Below are positions 53,228 through 62,723 of a DNA stretch of 64,000 bases, piece after piece. The position numbers were made by a program, and so were the translations under genes. The stretch lies in NCBI RefSeq assembly GCF_050113635.1, contig NZ_JBNJLT010000004.1, forward strand, positions 62,001 to 126,000, in the 5' to 3' direction. Position 1 is the stretch's first letter, and the number at the start of each line of letters is the position of its first letter. Source of the stretch: Marinimicrobium sp050113635. GTDB taxonomy: Bacteria > Pseudomonadota > Gammaproteobacteria > Pseudomonadales > Cellvibrionaceae. The notes under the pieces are model-generated. The model searched no databases and had not been told where the DNA came from. It saw only the letters and a list, made by a program, of their open reading frames with translations.

Positions 53228-53669
53228 TATGTGTCTGCCGGAAGCCGTGCTGGATATTCAGATTCCCTTTTACGATGTGGACAGCATGGACATCGTCTGG
53301 CACGGCCATTATCTCAAGTACTTTGAAGACGCACGCTGTCGACTGCTCGATGCCATCGGCTATAACTACATTGCCATGCGTGAATCCGGCTATGGATGGC
53401 CCGTGGTGGATGTACGTTTGAAATATGTGGATTCAGCGCGCTTCAATCGCCGTGTGCGTGTAGTGGCGACGCTGGTGGAGTGGCAAATTCGCCTGAAAAT
53501 ACAATATCGCATCATTGATCTGGAGACTGACCGCCTGCTGACCAAGGGGTACACGGTGCAAGTGGCGGTGTCACGGGCCACGGGTGAAATGTGCTATGCC
53601 ACTCCACCTATCCTGGAGCAGAAACTGAGGGCCTATGATCAACAGCGTACCCGGGAGGAAAGGGTGTGA
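53220..53669 (+). CDS. apeK: 4HBT-family thioesterase (ApeK-like)
   Basis: 149 residues, ATG overlapping the ammonia-lyase end by 8 nt. IPFYDVDSMDIVWHGHYLKYFEDAR is a YbgC-like hot-dog thioesterase signature with catalytic Asp in DVDSMDIVWH. Releases acyl chains from carrier protein or CoA. Symbol from synteny. Confidence 0.85.
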   Translation: MTDMCLPEAVLDIQIPFYDVDSMDIVWHGHYLKYFEDARCRLLDAIGYNYIAMRESGYGWPVVDVRLKYVDSARFNRRVRVVATLVEWQIRLKIQYRIIDLETDRLLTKGYTVQVAVSRATGEMCYATPPILEQKLRAYDQQRTREERV

Positions 53670-54340
53670 GAGCGCTGTGTTGGTACGGGCTTTTGTTGAT
53701 TGGGCTTCTCCCGGGAGTATCCGGTTGGGCCGCCGAGCGGGCAGAATCGGTGTTTTCCCACCCGGTAGCGGGCAGTGAACCACGTCAGTCCCGGCTCCAG
53801 GCCCTGGCTGATAGTGTTCGCAGCCAGGGTGAGATTCGCGGCAGGTTTGTGCAGTACAAGCATCTGTCGGTGCTGTCTCGCCCCATCGAGTCTGAAGGGC
53901 GTTTTGTCCTGGATGAACAGGGGCGCTTTCGGTGGGATATTCAGGCGCCGTTTCCGGTGGCCTATCGGTTTGATGGCGAGGAACTGACCAGGGTCCAGAA
54001 GGGACAGAGTAACGTTGTTCATGCGGCGGACGACCCCTCTCTGTATGGATTTTTTGCCTTTATCAGCAGCTTGTTTCAGCAGACCGATGGTGAGCTGGAG
54101 GAACATTTTGAGCGCTTCTACAAGGAAAGTGGCGAGGGCTGGACCCTGGGTTTGCGGCCCAGGAATGATCGATTGCGCCGGGCGTTGAGCCAACTGGTCG
54201 TGACCGGCCAGGGCGGTGAGATCGAACAGGTGGTATTGACAGAGCCCGGTGGTGATTATACCCGGCTGCAATTTTTCTACCCGGAGTCAGAAGCTGTGGA
54301 AGATTCGGGTGCTGTGGAAATGGACCCGGCAGTGCCATGA
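53666..54340 (+). CDS. apeL: LolA-like outer-membrane lipoprotein carrier
   Basis: 224 residues from a GTG in a GTGA overlap. Signal peptide ends near GWAAE. The mature part has LolA features: GEIRGRFVQYKHLSVLSRP, EGRFVLDEQGRFRWDI and FDGEELTRVQKG. Likely carries the lipid-linked pigment across the periplasm. Confidence 0.87.
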   Translation: MRALCWYGLLLIGLLPGVSGWAAERAESVFSHPVAGSEPRQSRLQALADSVRSQGEIRGRFVQYKHLSVLSRPIESEGRFVLDEQGRFRWDIQAPFPVAYRFDGEELTRVQKGQSNVVHAADDPSLYGFFAFISSLFQQTDGELEEHFERFYKESGEGWTLGLRPRNDRLRRALSQLVVTGQGGEIEQVVLTEPGGDYTRLQFFYPESEAVEDSGAVEMDPAVP

Positions 54341-56658
54341 TGCGTCGACAGAACCATTTGGCTCTGGTGCTCCTGGTTGTCATTGCTGCGCTGGTGGCGT
54401 CCCACTTGCCCAGATTGACGTTTGATAATGACTTGCTGGCACTGTTTCCGGCCTCGGGTGAGTATGACGGACAAGCCCGGGCGGATGAGTGGCGGGCGGA
54501 ATCTGTCACTGGCAAGGTGTTGCTGCTGCTTGGCAGTGAACGAATGAGTATCACACGGGAAGCTGCCCGGAGTGTTGCCCATACACTGTCGCGTTGCGAC
54601 TGCTTTACCCGGGTAATAACCCGTATCGATACGGACACTCACACCGAACTGTCCCGGCATTACCAGCAGTATCTGCCCAACCTGTTGACGCCGGCCCACC
54701 GGGAAAGCATGGTCGATGGTGCGGCATCAATGGTGCAGGACGGGTTGCAACGGCTGATGACGCATCCCGGCCCCGGCGCAGCCCGCACATTGCAACAGGA
54801 CCCGCTGGGTACCGTGGATGCTTACCTGCAGTGGTTGCGAGGTCCTGCTCCAGAGGGGCGGCTCGATGAGTCCGGCCTGTTGGCAGTGACGCTTGAGGGG
54901 CAGTCTTATTTATTACTGGAAGCCGAACTGAGTGGCTCCCCGTACAGCCTCTCCATGCAAAATGCCGCAGGACGGGCCCTGGACGATGCACTGACACCCT
55001 TTATGGGCCAGCCCGGTGCCCGGGTTTTAAAAACCGGCACTTTGTTTTATGCCATGGCTGGCAGCGCCCAGGCGCGTTCAGAAATGTCCACCGTGGGCCT
55101 GGGGTCAGTGCTGGGTATCTGTTGCATACTGTTGCTGATTTTTCGCTCCCCCGGTTTACTGGCGCTGGGCTTTGTGCCCATTGCCATGGGTGTGGCGGCG
55201 GGTGCCGTGGCCACCCACTGGCTGTTTGGTTCGATTCATGTCATGGCCCTGGTATTCGGCGGCAGCCTGGTGGGCGTGGCTGTTGATTACAGTATGCACT
55301 GTTTTGCCCGGCGCCAGTTTGCGGGCAATGGCTGGCGAGTCTGGCAAGACATGGAGAAACTGTTCGTACCGCTTACCCTGGGGCTGATCACCAGTAGCCT
55401 AGCCTACCTGAGTCTTATTCTTGCAGGCTTTCCCGGGTTCAGGCAAATAGCCGTGTTTTCCGCCGCAGGGCTGGTGACTGCTTATCTGGCGGTTGTGGCG
55501 GTATTTCCCTATGCGCTGGCCAAACCACCACGGAGTCCCCTGTTGCCAAGCGTGGCCAGGGGTGTGTCCCGTTGGCGCCGATACCACAAAGGCATTGGCA
55601 CCGTTCCTGCCTGGGCCTGGGTGGTCACGGGTGCGGTATCCCTGATGGTACTGGTCGCCACGGTATCGGTGAATGACGATATTCGCCAAATGCAAAAGCC
55701 GGACGCAGTTTTGAAGCAGCAGGAACAGCAATTTCGGCAAGCGTTCGGAGCTGATACCTCTCTGCCCTATATTCTGGTCAGTGCCGGGAATCGCCCCGCA
55801 CTGCTTGAACGGCTCGAAGCCCTGGCACCGGTTCTGGACCAGGCGGTGGCAGATGGCCAGCTCTCAACTTACCGGTCCGTTGCCCATTTTATCCCCTCTC
55901 CCTCCCGTCAGATGGAACATCGCCGGTTATGGCAGGCACGGGTGGAGTCGGGTGATTTGCAGCCCCTGCTTGAACTGCTGCTGCCGCCAGTGCAGGACGC
56001 CGTGAGCAAGCGACTGACATCCGGTGAGCCCCTGCCCTGGACGGAAACCTGGTCGAGGGTAAAAGCCCTGCCTGATCCGCCCGTCTATTTTGAGCAGGAT
56101 GACCGGTATTATGCTGCTGTAACCCTGCAAGGGTTGGCCTCTGGTCACGATCTGGACCGGCGCCTGGCCAGTGTTCCACACGCAGACTGGGTGGACCCAG
56201 TGGCTCGCACCAATCACCTTCTGAAGAGCTATCGGGTGACAGCGGGAGAACTGCTGCTACTGGCCTATGCCGTGGTGTCATTGTGCTTGATGTTGCGCTA
56301 TGGCTGGCGCGGTGCACTGGCCTGTGTCTCACCCCCGGCACTGGCGTCTCTTCTGTCTCTGGCTACCCAGAGTGCGTTGGGCCAGAGCATCAGCGTATTC
56401 CACCTGATGGCTTTGTTGCTGGTTCTGGGGATTGGAATTGATTACACTTTATTCATGCGTGAGAGCGGCGATGGCCCCAAGGATACTTTCCTGGCCATTG
56501 GCTTGTCGACGCTGACCACTATGTTGTCGTTTGGGTTTTTATCACTGAGTGGCACGGTTGCCATCGCCAGTTTTGGACTGACGGTGTTGATTGGCATTGC
56601 CTTGAGCTTTCTATTGGCACCCATAGCTTTACCCAGGGATGACCCGTTACCAGATTAG
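54337..56658 (+). CDS. apeM: MMPL/RND-type exporter
   Basis: 773 residues with two repeats of one membrane segment, a large periplasmic loop and five further segments, typical of MMPL proteins. The intramembrane motifs GGSLVGVAVDYSMHCFARRQ and LVLGIGIDYTLFMRESG carry the conserved Asp-Tyr pair. Proton-driven transporter, presumed to pass the pigment to LolA. Coupled to the lolA-like gene by a 4-nt overlap. Confidence 0.9.
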   Translation: MMRRQNHLALVLLVVIAALVASHLPRLTFDNDLLALFPASGEYDGQARADEWRAESVTGKVLLLLGSERMSITREAARSVAHTLSRCDCFTRVITRIDTDTHTELSRHYQQYLPNLLTPAHRESMVDGAASMVQDGLQRLMTHPGPGAARTLQQDPLGTVDAYLQWLRGPAPEGRLDESGLLAVTLEGQSYLLLEAELSGSPYSLSMQNAAGRALDDALTPFMGQPGARVLKTGTLFYAMAGSAQARSEMSTVGLGSVLGICCILLLIFRSPGLLALGFVPIAMGVAAGAVATHWLFGSIHVMALVFGGSLVGVAVDYSMHCFARRQFAGNGWRVWQDMEKLFVPLTLGLITSSLAYLSLILAGFPGFRQIAVFSAAGLVTAYLAVVAVFPYALAKPPRSPLLPSVARGVSRWRRYHKGIGTVPAWAWVVTGAVSLMVLVATVSVNDDIRQMQKPDAVLKQQEQQFRQAFGADTSLPYILVSAGNRPALLERLEALAPVLDQAVADGQLSTYRSVAHFIPSPSRQMEHRRLWQARVESGDLQPLLELLLPPVQDAVSKRLTSGEPLPWTETWSRVKALPDPPVYFEQDDRYYAAVTLQGLASGHDLDRRLASVPHADWVDPVARTNHLLKSYRVTAGELLLLAYAVVSLCLMLRYGWRGALACVSPPALASLLSLATQSALGQSISVFHLMALLLVLGIGIDYTLFMRESGDGPKDTFLAIGLSTLTTMLSFGFLSLSGTVAIASFGLTVLIGIALSFLLAPIALPRDDPLPD

Positions 56659-56666
56659 GAAATACC

Positions 56667-57917
56667 ATGGCTGAAATTCTCTCTGATGTCGATGTGGTCG
56701 TGATCGGTGCGGGTCCATCCGGTGCTATCGCCTCGGCACTGCTTCACCGTAAAGGTTATCGTGTGCTAGTGATGGAGCGGGAAGTGTTTCCGCGCTTCTC
56801 CATCGGTGAAAGTCTGTTGCCGCAGTGCATGGTGTACCTGGAAGAAGCCGGTATGCTCGATGCGGTTCGCGCCCACGGTTTCCAGTTAAAAAATGGAGCG
56901 GCGTTCGGCTGGGGCGAGCGTCGGGCCCACTACAATTTTGAGGAAAAATTTTCCGAGGGACCCGGCACCACCTTTCAAGTGGAGCGTGCTGCTTTTGATA
57001 AACTGCTGGCGGATGAAGCGGCGGCGCAGGGTGTTGCCATCCATTACGGATACAGCATTACAGAGCTGGACCTGGAAGGTGAGCGGGCCAGGGTTGAATA
57101 CGTTGATCCCGAGGGACAAAAGGGTCGGGTAAACGCCCGCTTTGTTCTGGATGCCAGTGGTTTTGGGCGAGTTGCCGCCCGCTTGCTCAATCTGGAGACC
57201 CCGTCGGACTTTCCCGTGCGCCAGGCGGCGTTTACACACATTGACGATCATATCGACGACCCGGCTTTTGACCGCCATAAAATACTGATCACCGTCCACC
57301 CCGAAGACCGGGATATCTGGTTCTGGTTGATTCCTTTTAGTAACGGGAAGAGTTCGCTGGGGGTGGTGGCGAGCGAATCCCAGCTGGCGCGCCGCAACGC
57401 TGGCTCCCCCCTGGAATTGCTGCAACAGTGTGTGGCCGAAGCGCCGAGCTTCGCCCGGCTGCTGGCCAATGCCAGCTACGCTTACCCGGGACGCCAGATT
57501 ACGGGTTATGCCAGCAACGTTTCACACATGGCCGGGGATAAATTTGCGCTTTTGGGGAATGCGGGGGAGTTCCTGGACCCGGTGTTTTCCTCGGGTGTCA
57601 CTATCGCCATGCGTTCGGCCAGCATGGCCGCGCAGATGCTTGATCGACAACTCTCGGGGCACAGTGTCGACTGGCAGCGGGATTACGAAGAACCCCTGCG
57701 CCGAGGTGTCGATACCTTTCGAGTGTACGTTGAGCACTGGTATAGCGGTGAATTCCAGGATGTGATTTTCTTCCCGGACCAGACCGACAGCGTGCGCCGT
57801 ATGATCAGCTCGATCCTGGCAGGCTATGCCTGGGATACCGGTAACCCGATGGTATCCCAACCGCAGAGGCGTCTTCATGCACTGGCCAGATACTGTGTGG
57901 CTGAGGACTCCGACTGA
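56667..57917 (+). CDS. FAD-dependent oxidoreductase, tryptophan-halogenase-like
   Basis: 416 residues of the PHBH/halogenase superfamily. FAD Rossmann motif VVVIGAGPSGAIASAL; ESLLP; GFQLKNGAAFGWG with a Lys at the halogenase-type K-x-GA position; IWFWLIPF resembling WxWxIP; FLDPVFSSGVTIAM. May halogenate or hydroxylate the aromatic head. Flexirubins and xanthomonadins can be halogenated, but closely related flavoproteins are plain hydroxylases or dehydrogenases, so activity is open. Confidence 0.82.
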   Translation: MAEILSDVDVVVIGAGPSGAIASALLHRKGYRVLVMEREVFPRFSIGESLLPQCMVYLEEAGMLDAVRAHGFQLKNGAAFGWGERRAHYNFEEKFSEGPGTTFQVERAAFDKLLADEAAAQGVAIHYGYSITELDLEGERARVEYVDPEGQKGRVNARFVLDASGFGRVAARLLNLETPSDFPVRQAAFTHIDDHIDDPAFDRHKILITVHPEDRDIWFWLIPFSNGKSSLGVVASESQLARRNAGSPLELLQQCVAEAPSFARLLANASYAYPGRQITGYASNVSHMAGDKFALLGNAGEFLDPVFSSGVTIAMRSASMAAQMLDRQLSGHSVDWQRDYEEPLRRGVDTFRVYVEHWYSGEFQDVIFFPDQTDSVRRMISSILAGYAWDTGNPMVSQPQRRLHALARYCVAEDSD

Positions 57918-58426
57918 TGCGCGTCGGCCTGCCAGTAGCCGCCGCCATCCTGCTGTCGGCCTGTGCCCAGCTGCCGTCGCTGCCGGAGCCGGAAAGCTGT
58001 GCATCGCTGGCACCGTTGACGGCCATGCTGCACATAACCCGGCCCGGGAGCGATGCCCAGTCGTTACGGGTACAGGGTGCCCTGGAGCCGGCTGGCTATA
58101 CCTGGGTGGTAATGAATGAGGTCGGAGTGCCCGGGTTTATCGCGGTGTGGGAGAACAGTGATCTGAAGATCGAGACAAGGCCCACCTACCGCGGCCCGCA
58201 GCCCGAATGGCTTTTATGGGGGCTGCACGGGTGGCAGCGGGCAATGTCGGGAGCGGAATGTGAGCCGACTCCCGGCTATGAGATCGAGTCGATACCCGGG
58301 GGTCGCCAGATCTGGCGGGGAGAGTCCCTGGCCTGGCAATGGAAAGAAGGTCGACCCAACCGTTTCACCCTGCCGATACCAGAGATTGACGTAACGGTAC
58401 GCCAGTGGAATGGAGGTGATGAATGA
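57917..58426 (+). CDS. apeN: DUF3261 lipoprotein (ApeN position)
   Basis: 169 residues. Lipobox LLSAC followed by AQLPSLPEP, so likely an outer-membrane lipoprotein. PGFIAVWENSDLKIETRPT and the Trp-rich WLLWGLHGWQRAM pattern fit DUF3261 proteins found after the exporter in aryl polyene clusters. Perhaps the outer-membrane acceptor. Symbol by synteny. Confidence 0.78.
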   Translation: MRVGLPVAAAILLSACAQLPSLPEPESCASLAPLTAMLHITRPGSDAQSLRVQGALEPAGYTWVVMNEVGVPGFIAVWENSDLKIETRPTYRGPQPEWLLWGLHGWQRAMSGAECEPTPGYEIESIPGGRQIWRGESLAWQWKEGRPNRFTLPIPEIDVTVRQWNGGDE

Positions 58427-59610
58427 ACTGTTACTTGAGCGATCTCGGGCTGGTTAATGCTCTGGGCGCTTCGCCTGAGGAAGTCTGGGCCCGGCTGATA
58501 GCTGGCGAGACAGGACTGACTCCCTGTGACTGGATTCCCGGGCGCACCACCTATACCGCGCCAGTTACCGCTGTCTTGCGGGAACTGCCGGAGTCGCTAT
58601 CACGTTTCCAAAGCCGCAACGCTCGCCTGGCACTGACGGCAGTTGCGCCACTTGAGGGTCGAGTCGCCGAGCTGGTGGGGCGTTATGGGCAACAGCGTAT
58701 CGCCGTGGTTGCTGGCACCAGCACCTCGGGTATTGCCCGTGGGGAGGACGCCGTGCGCCAGGCCAGGAACGAAGGCACAGCGCCCGGCCACTACCACTAC
58801 TCCCAGCAGGAAATAGGCAACCTGGCGGAGTGCCTGGCGCATTATCTCAGCCTCTCCGGCCCCGCCTACACATTGTCTACCGCCTGCTCCTCAAGCGCCC
58901 ACGCACTTGGCTCAGCGCGCCGCTTGCTTGCCAGCGGTCAGGCGGATGCGGTCATTGCAGGTGGGGCTGACAGTCTGTGCCGACTGACCCTCAATGGCTT
59001 TTCCGCACTGGAATCCGTGGACGCCAAGCCCTGTACACCTTTCAGTGGCAACCGGGCGGGCATCAATATTGGAGAGGCATCGGCGTTCTTTATCGTTACC
59101 AAGGAAGCTGTGGCAGGCGGTGAGCCGATCGGGCTGCTGGGGGTGGGTGCATCCTCTGATGCCTACCATATCTCCGCGCCAGAACCTGATGGCCGCGGGG
59201 CGGAATCGGCCATTCGCCAAGCCCTGACCCAGGCTTCCTTGGGGCCGGGCGATGTCGATTATATCAACCTTCACGGGACCGCAACCCGGCTCAACGATCA
59301 GATGGAATCCCGGGTGGTGGCCAGGGTGTTTGGTGATCGGGTGCCGTGCAGCAGCAGCAAGGGACAGCTCGGGCACACTCTGGGAGCGGCGGGCGCCACC
59401 GAAGCGGCGCTGTGCTGGCTGGCGCTGAGCCGATACAACAACACCGGTCAGCTGCCCCCGCACGTTTGGGACGGTCAGTACGACCCGGAACTGGCTTCCC
59501 TGAACCTGGTGACAGAAGGCCGCTCAACGGCCGAAAGCCGCTACTGCCTGAGCAACTCCTTTGCGTTTGGGGGGAATAATGCCGCCGTACTACTGGGAAC
59601 TATTCAGTGA
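58423..59610 (+). CDS. apeO: Beta-ketoacyl-ACP synthase, ApeO-like
   Basis: 395 residues with active Cys in YTLSTACSSSAHALG, His in NLHGTATRLND, and His in LGHTLGAAGATEAAL. ATG within a 4-nt overlap. Chain-extending KS, expected to pair with the apeC-like chain-length factor. Symbol by synteny. Confidence 0.87.
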   Translation: MNCYLSDLGLVNALGASPEEVWARLIAGETGLTPCDWIPGRTTYTAPVTAVLRELPESLSRFQSRNARLALTAVAPLEGRVAELVGRYGQQRIAVVAGTSTSGIARGEDAVRQARNEGTAPGHYHYSQQEIGNLAECLAHYLSLSGPAYTLSTACSSSAHALGSARRLLASGQADAVIAGGADSLCRLTLNGFSALESVDAKPCTPFSGNRAGINIGEASAFFIVTKEAVAGGEPIGLLGVGASSDAYHISAPEPDGRGAESAIRQALTQASLGPGDVDYINLHGTATRLNDQMESRVVARVFGDRVPCSSSKGQLGHTLGAAGATEAALCWLALSRYNNTGQLPPHVWDGQYDPELASLNLVTEGRSTAESRYCLSNSFAFGGNNAAVLLGTIQ

Positions 59611-60086
59611 AGCCGATCGAACATTACATACCCCATCAACCGCCCATGCGTCTGGTGGAACAGGTGGTGATGGTCTCTGCGGAGCAGGCCATCACAGAAT
59701 CAACGGTGGCCGATGACAACATTTTCTACGATGCAGACCTGAAGGGGCTGCCAGCCTGGGTGGGCCTGGAGTATCTGGCACAAACCGCCGCCGTCTGGCT
59801 GGGAGCGGAATGCGAGCGCCGTGGAAATCCGATCAAGCCGGCATTTTTGCTCAGCACCCGGGAATACACCGCCGAGCAGCCGGTGTGGCCTTCTGGAGAG
59901 AGGCTGCGGGTTCAGGTCCGGCCGGAATGGTTCGATCTTCCTTTGGTATCATTCGTCGGAGAGGTGCTCAATTATCAGGGTGAACCATTGGTCAAGGCGG
60001 TATTTTCAGCTTACCAGCCGGAAGATTTCGAACAATATTTATCGGCCAGCGAGCCGGATCGTGCGACTTACAATAAACAGGAGTAA
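59607..60086 (+). CDS. apeP: ApeP-like 3-hydroxyacyl-ACP dehydratase
   Basis: 159 residues from GTG 59607 in a GTGA overlap. HYIPHQPPMRLVEQVVMV and WVGLEYLAQTAAVWLG form the ApeP signature. Partner of ApeI. The homologous protein at 35.9 kb shows the same two motifs but differs in detail. Confidence 0.85.
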   Translation: MKPIEHYIPHQPPMRLVEQVVMVSAEQAITESTVADDNIFYDADLKGLPAWVGLEYLAQTAAVWLGAECERRGNPIKPAFLLSTREYTAEQPVWPSGERLRVQVRPEWFDLPLVSFVGEVLNYQGEPLVKAVFSAYQPEDFEQYLSASEPDRATYNKQE

Positions 60087-60091
60087 TGGAA

Positions 60092-60817
60092 ATGGGATCA
60101 AGTGTCCTGGTCACAGGTTCAAGCCGAGGAATTGGAAAAGCCATTGCATTGAGGCTGGCGCGGGAGGGGTATGATGTGGCCGTTCACTGTCGTGGCAATC
60201 GGGAGGCAGCTGAAATTGTCGCCAGGGATATTCGGGCCATGGGGCAACGTAGCTGGGTTCTGCAGTTTGATGTCAGTGATCGGGCCGCAGCACACAGTAT
60301 TCTCACCAGCCACATAGAAAGCGAAGGTGCGTTTTATGGGGTGGTGTGCAGTGCCGGTATTACCCGGGACAATGCCTTTCCCGCCATGACCGGAGAAGAT
60401 TGGGACAGTGTTATCCACACCAACCTCGACGGCTTCTACAATGTGGTTCAGCCGCTGGTTATGCCCATGGTCAGTGCCCGCCAGGGCGGGCGGGTCGTGG
60501 CGCTGTCTTCCGTTGCGGGGCTGGCGGGCAACAGGGGCCAGGTTAATTACAGCGCGACCAAGGCGGGCTTGATCGGTGCGACCAAAGCATTAGCCATTGA
60601 ACTGGGCAAGCGCGGCATTACCGTCAACTGTGTCGCACCAGGTATCATTGAGACCGACATGATTGAAGGTACGTTTGCTGACGAGGCGAAGAAACTGATT
60701 CCCCTGCGCCGGTTTGGACGGGCCGAGGAAGTGGCCGGGATGATAGCCTACCTGTTCAGGGACGAGGCAGGCTATGTGACCCGGCAAGTGATTTCCGTCA
60801 ACGGTGGGATGCTTTGA
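60092..60817 (+). CDS. apeQ: 3-oxoacyl-ACP reductase, FabG-like
   Basis: About 241 residues; ATG 60092 preferred because AGGAG at 60079-60083 is 8 nt away, versus 2 nt for the in-frame ATG 60086. SDR features: VTGSSRGIGKAIALRLA, CSAGITRD (NAG position), active Ser in LSSVAGLAGN, YSATK catalytic Tyr-Lys. Reduces the beta-keto group in each round of polyene extension. Confidence 0.93.
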   Translation: MGSSVLVTGSSRGIGKAIALRLAREGYDVAVHCRGNREAAEIVARDIRAMGQRSWVLQFDVSDRAAAHSILTSHIESEGAFYGVVCSAGITRDNAFPAMTGEDWDSVIHTNLDGFYNVVQPLVMPMVSARQGGRVVALSSVAGLAGNRGQVNYSATKAGLIGATKALAIELGKRGITVNCVAPGIIETDMIEGTFADEAKKLIPLRRFGRAEEVAGMIAYLFRDEAGYVTRQVISVNGGML

Positions 60818-62043
60818 TGCGTAGAGTTGTCATTACAGGAATCGGTGCGGTCAGCGCACTCGGCAACGAGTGGAGCAGTGTTGAAGCGGCATTGAGAGCC
60901 GGACGTAACCGGGTGCGGCGAATTGATGAGTGGGATTCGGTAGACGGCCTGAATACCCGCCTGGGTGCTCCGGTGACCGACTTCGAGGTACCGGAGTACT
61001 ATCCACGGAAAAAGCTGCGCAGTATGGGACGGGTATCGACCATGGCGGTAAGCGCCAGCGAGCGAGCCCTGGAGCAGGCCGGGTTGCTGGAGCATCCGAG
61101 TTTGACCAATGGCTCGACGGGAGTGTCCTATGGTTCCTGTATGGGTACCCCCCATGATGTCTTGCCGCTGGCGCGTGTGCTGACCGACAACACCACTTTG
61201 GGACTCACCGGGTCGACGTATCTGCGATCAATGACTCATACCGCAACCGTCAATATCGGTCTGTTCTTCAATATAACCGGGCGTATGGTGACCACCACCT
61301 CGGCGTGCACCTCCGGTAGCCAGGGGCTTGGTTATGCCTATGAGGCGATCAAGTATGGTATGCAGGATGCTATGGTCGCGGGGGGTGCCGAAGAGTTCTG
61401 TGTAACGCCGGTTGCCGTGTTCGATACGTTGTTTGCCACGAGCACTGCCAACGATAATCCCGAGAGTACGCCAAAACCATTTGACCGGGATCGGGATGGC
61501 CTGGTACTGGGCGAAGGTGCCTGCAGTTTCGTGTTGGAAGAGCTTGAACATGCGCGCGAGCGAGGGGCAGTCATTCTTGGCGAGATCGTCGGGTTTGGGA
61601 CCAACTCGGACGGTACTCACGTTACAGAGCCGAATGCCAATACCATGGCGCTGGCTATGACCGGAGCGCTTCGGGACGCCGGTGTGCACCCGGACCAGAT
61701 TGGGTACGTCAATGCGCACGGTACGGCCACGGCCAAAGGTGATGTGGCAGAAACCCGGGCTACCGAAAAAGTCCTGGGCCGGGGGAAACCTGTCAGTTCT
61801 CTCAAAAGCTATATTGGCCATACGCTCGGAGCCTGCGGTGCCCTGGAAGCCTGGATGACTCTGGAGATGATGCGAACCGGGTGGTTCGCACCTACCATCA
61901 ACCTGGACAATGTCGATCCTGATTGCGGAAAACTGGACTATATTACCGGAGCGGGCCGAACGCTGGATTGTGATTATGTCATGACCAACAACTTTGCCTT
62001 TGGGGGTATTAATACCTCCCTGGTTCTAAAACGTTGGAATTAA
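60817..62043 (+). CDS. apeR: Beta-ketoacyl-ACP synthase, ApeR-like
   Basis: 408 residues from ATG 60817, overlapping the reductase stop by 1 nt. FabF-like: Cys in TTTSACTSGSQGLGYA, His in NAHGTATAKGD and LKSYIGHTLGACGALEA. Last biosynthetic gene of the plus operon, with the usual terminal position in aryl polyene clusters. Reported to act on an early or initiating condensation in the characterised system. Confidence 0.87.
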   Translation: MRRVVITGIGAVSALGNEWSSVEAALRAGRNRVRRIDEWDSVDGLNTRLGAPVTDFEVPEYYPRKKLRSMGRVSTMAVSASERALEQAGLLEHPSLTNGSTGVSYGSCMGTPHDVLPLARVLTDNTTLGLTGSTYLRSMTHTATVNIGLFFNITGRMVTTTSACTSGSQGLGYAYEAIKYGMQDAMVAGGAEEFCVTPVAVFDTLFATSTANDNPESTPKPFDRDRDGLVLGEGACSFVLEELEHARERGAVILGEIVGFGTNSDGTHVTEPNANTMALAMTGALRDAGVHPDQIGYVNAHGTATAKGDVAETRATEKVLGRGKPVSSLKSYIGHTLGACGALEAWMTLEMMRTGWFAPTINLDNVDPDCGKLDYITGAGRTLDCDYVMTNNFAFGGINTSLVLKRWN

Positions 62044-62175
62044 AGGAAGCATCGACCCGCAGCGTACAGGCTGCTTGATGCATGTATTACCCTGGCCGCC
62101 TGTGAACGGAAGGTGCGGCCCGGATAATTTGTCAGGCGTTGTAGTAAATTTTCCATCCACAAAGGAATCAATAAG

Positions 62176-62628
62176 ATGAAGAAACTGCACTTTGCTTTAC
62201 CGGTGAAAACGATACTGTTGGTTGTCCTGGGTTTATTGACTGCGGTTGGGGCCCAGGCGCGGGATGATAAGTATATGCTTCCAATCGAGGATGTACTGAC
62301 CGAGTATGAAGATCGCCTGGATAGCAACATCTCCCTGTATTTCGGCGAACAGGCACACTCGCCCGTTACGAAAAAACACGGTGAGTTCCCCACCAACAAA
62401 AAGACCAACGCTTTTGGTAAATCCGATGAAAAAGCGTGTCGTTGGGTTATGCTGTCTGCGCTGCTTGCTTTACAAGAACGCGCCAAACTTGAGGGCGGGA
62501 ATGCGGTCGTTAATATTCGCAGTTACTACAAGAAAAATATTGTGAGTAGCGAGAGCGACTATGAATGTCATGCAGGCGCTATTATGGCGGGTGTAGCCCT
62601 GATCGGCGAAGTCGTTACGCTGGATTGA
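62176..62628 (+). CDS. Small exported protein at the end of the cluster
   Basis: 150 residues, signal peptide ending near AQARD. Mature part is polar with a C-terminal GGNAVVNIRSYYKKN and a short hydrophobic segment (GAIMAGVALIGEVV), a pattern reminiscent of small YbjQ/RcsF-like envelope domains. Two Cys (KACRW, YECHAG) are suitable for a disulfide. A 132-bp gap separates it from apeR, so it may have its own promoter. Homologs sometimes carry the name excinuclease ATPase subunit, which nothing in this sequence supports. Confidence 0.65.
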   Translation: MKKLHFALPVKTILLVVLGLLTAVGAQARDDKYMLPIEDVLTEYEDRLDSNISLYFGEQAHSPVTKKHGEFPTNKKTNAFGKSDEKACRWVMLSALLALQERAKLEGGNAVVNIRSYYKKNIVSSESDYECHAGAIMAGVALIGEVVTLD

Positions 62629-62672
62629 GTTGAGAATACCCTGTTCCGGTAGACTTATCGCAACAGGGTTAA

Positions 62673-62707
62673 CGAAATAGGGCGCCATACCACAGCGCCC
62701 TATTTCG
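62673..62707. terminator. Strong hairpin between convergent genes
   Basis: CGAAATAGGGCGC (62673-62685) pairs perfectly over 13 bp with GCGCCCTATTTCG (62695-62707), 9-nt loop. A second inverted repeat (CCCTGTT ... AACAGGG) lies at about 62639-62668. Probably a bidirectional terminator for the small exported protein gene and yceI; T-tracts are weak. Confidence 0.7.
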
Positions 62708-62723
62708 GGAAAGCTCGCAGTGT

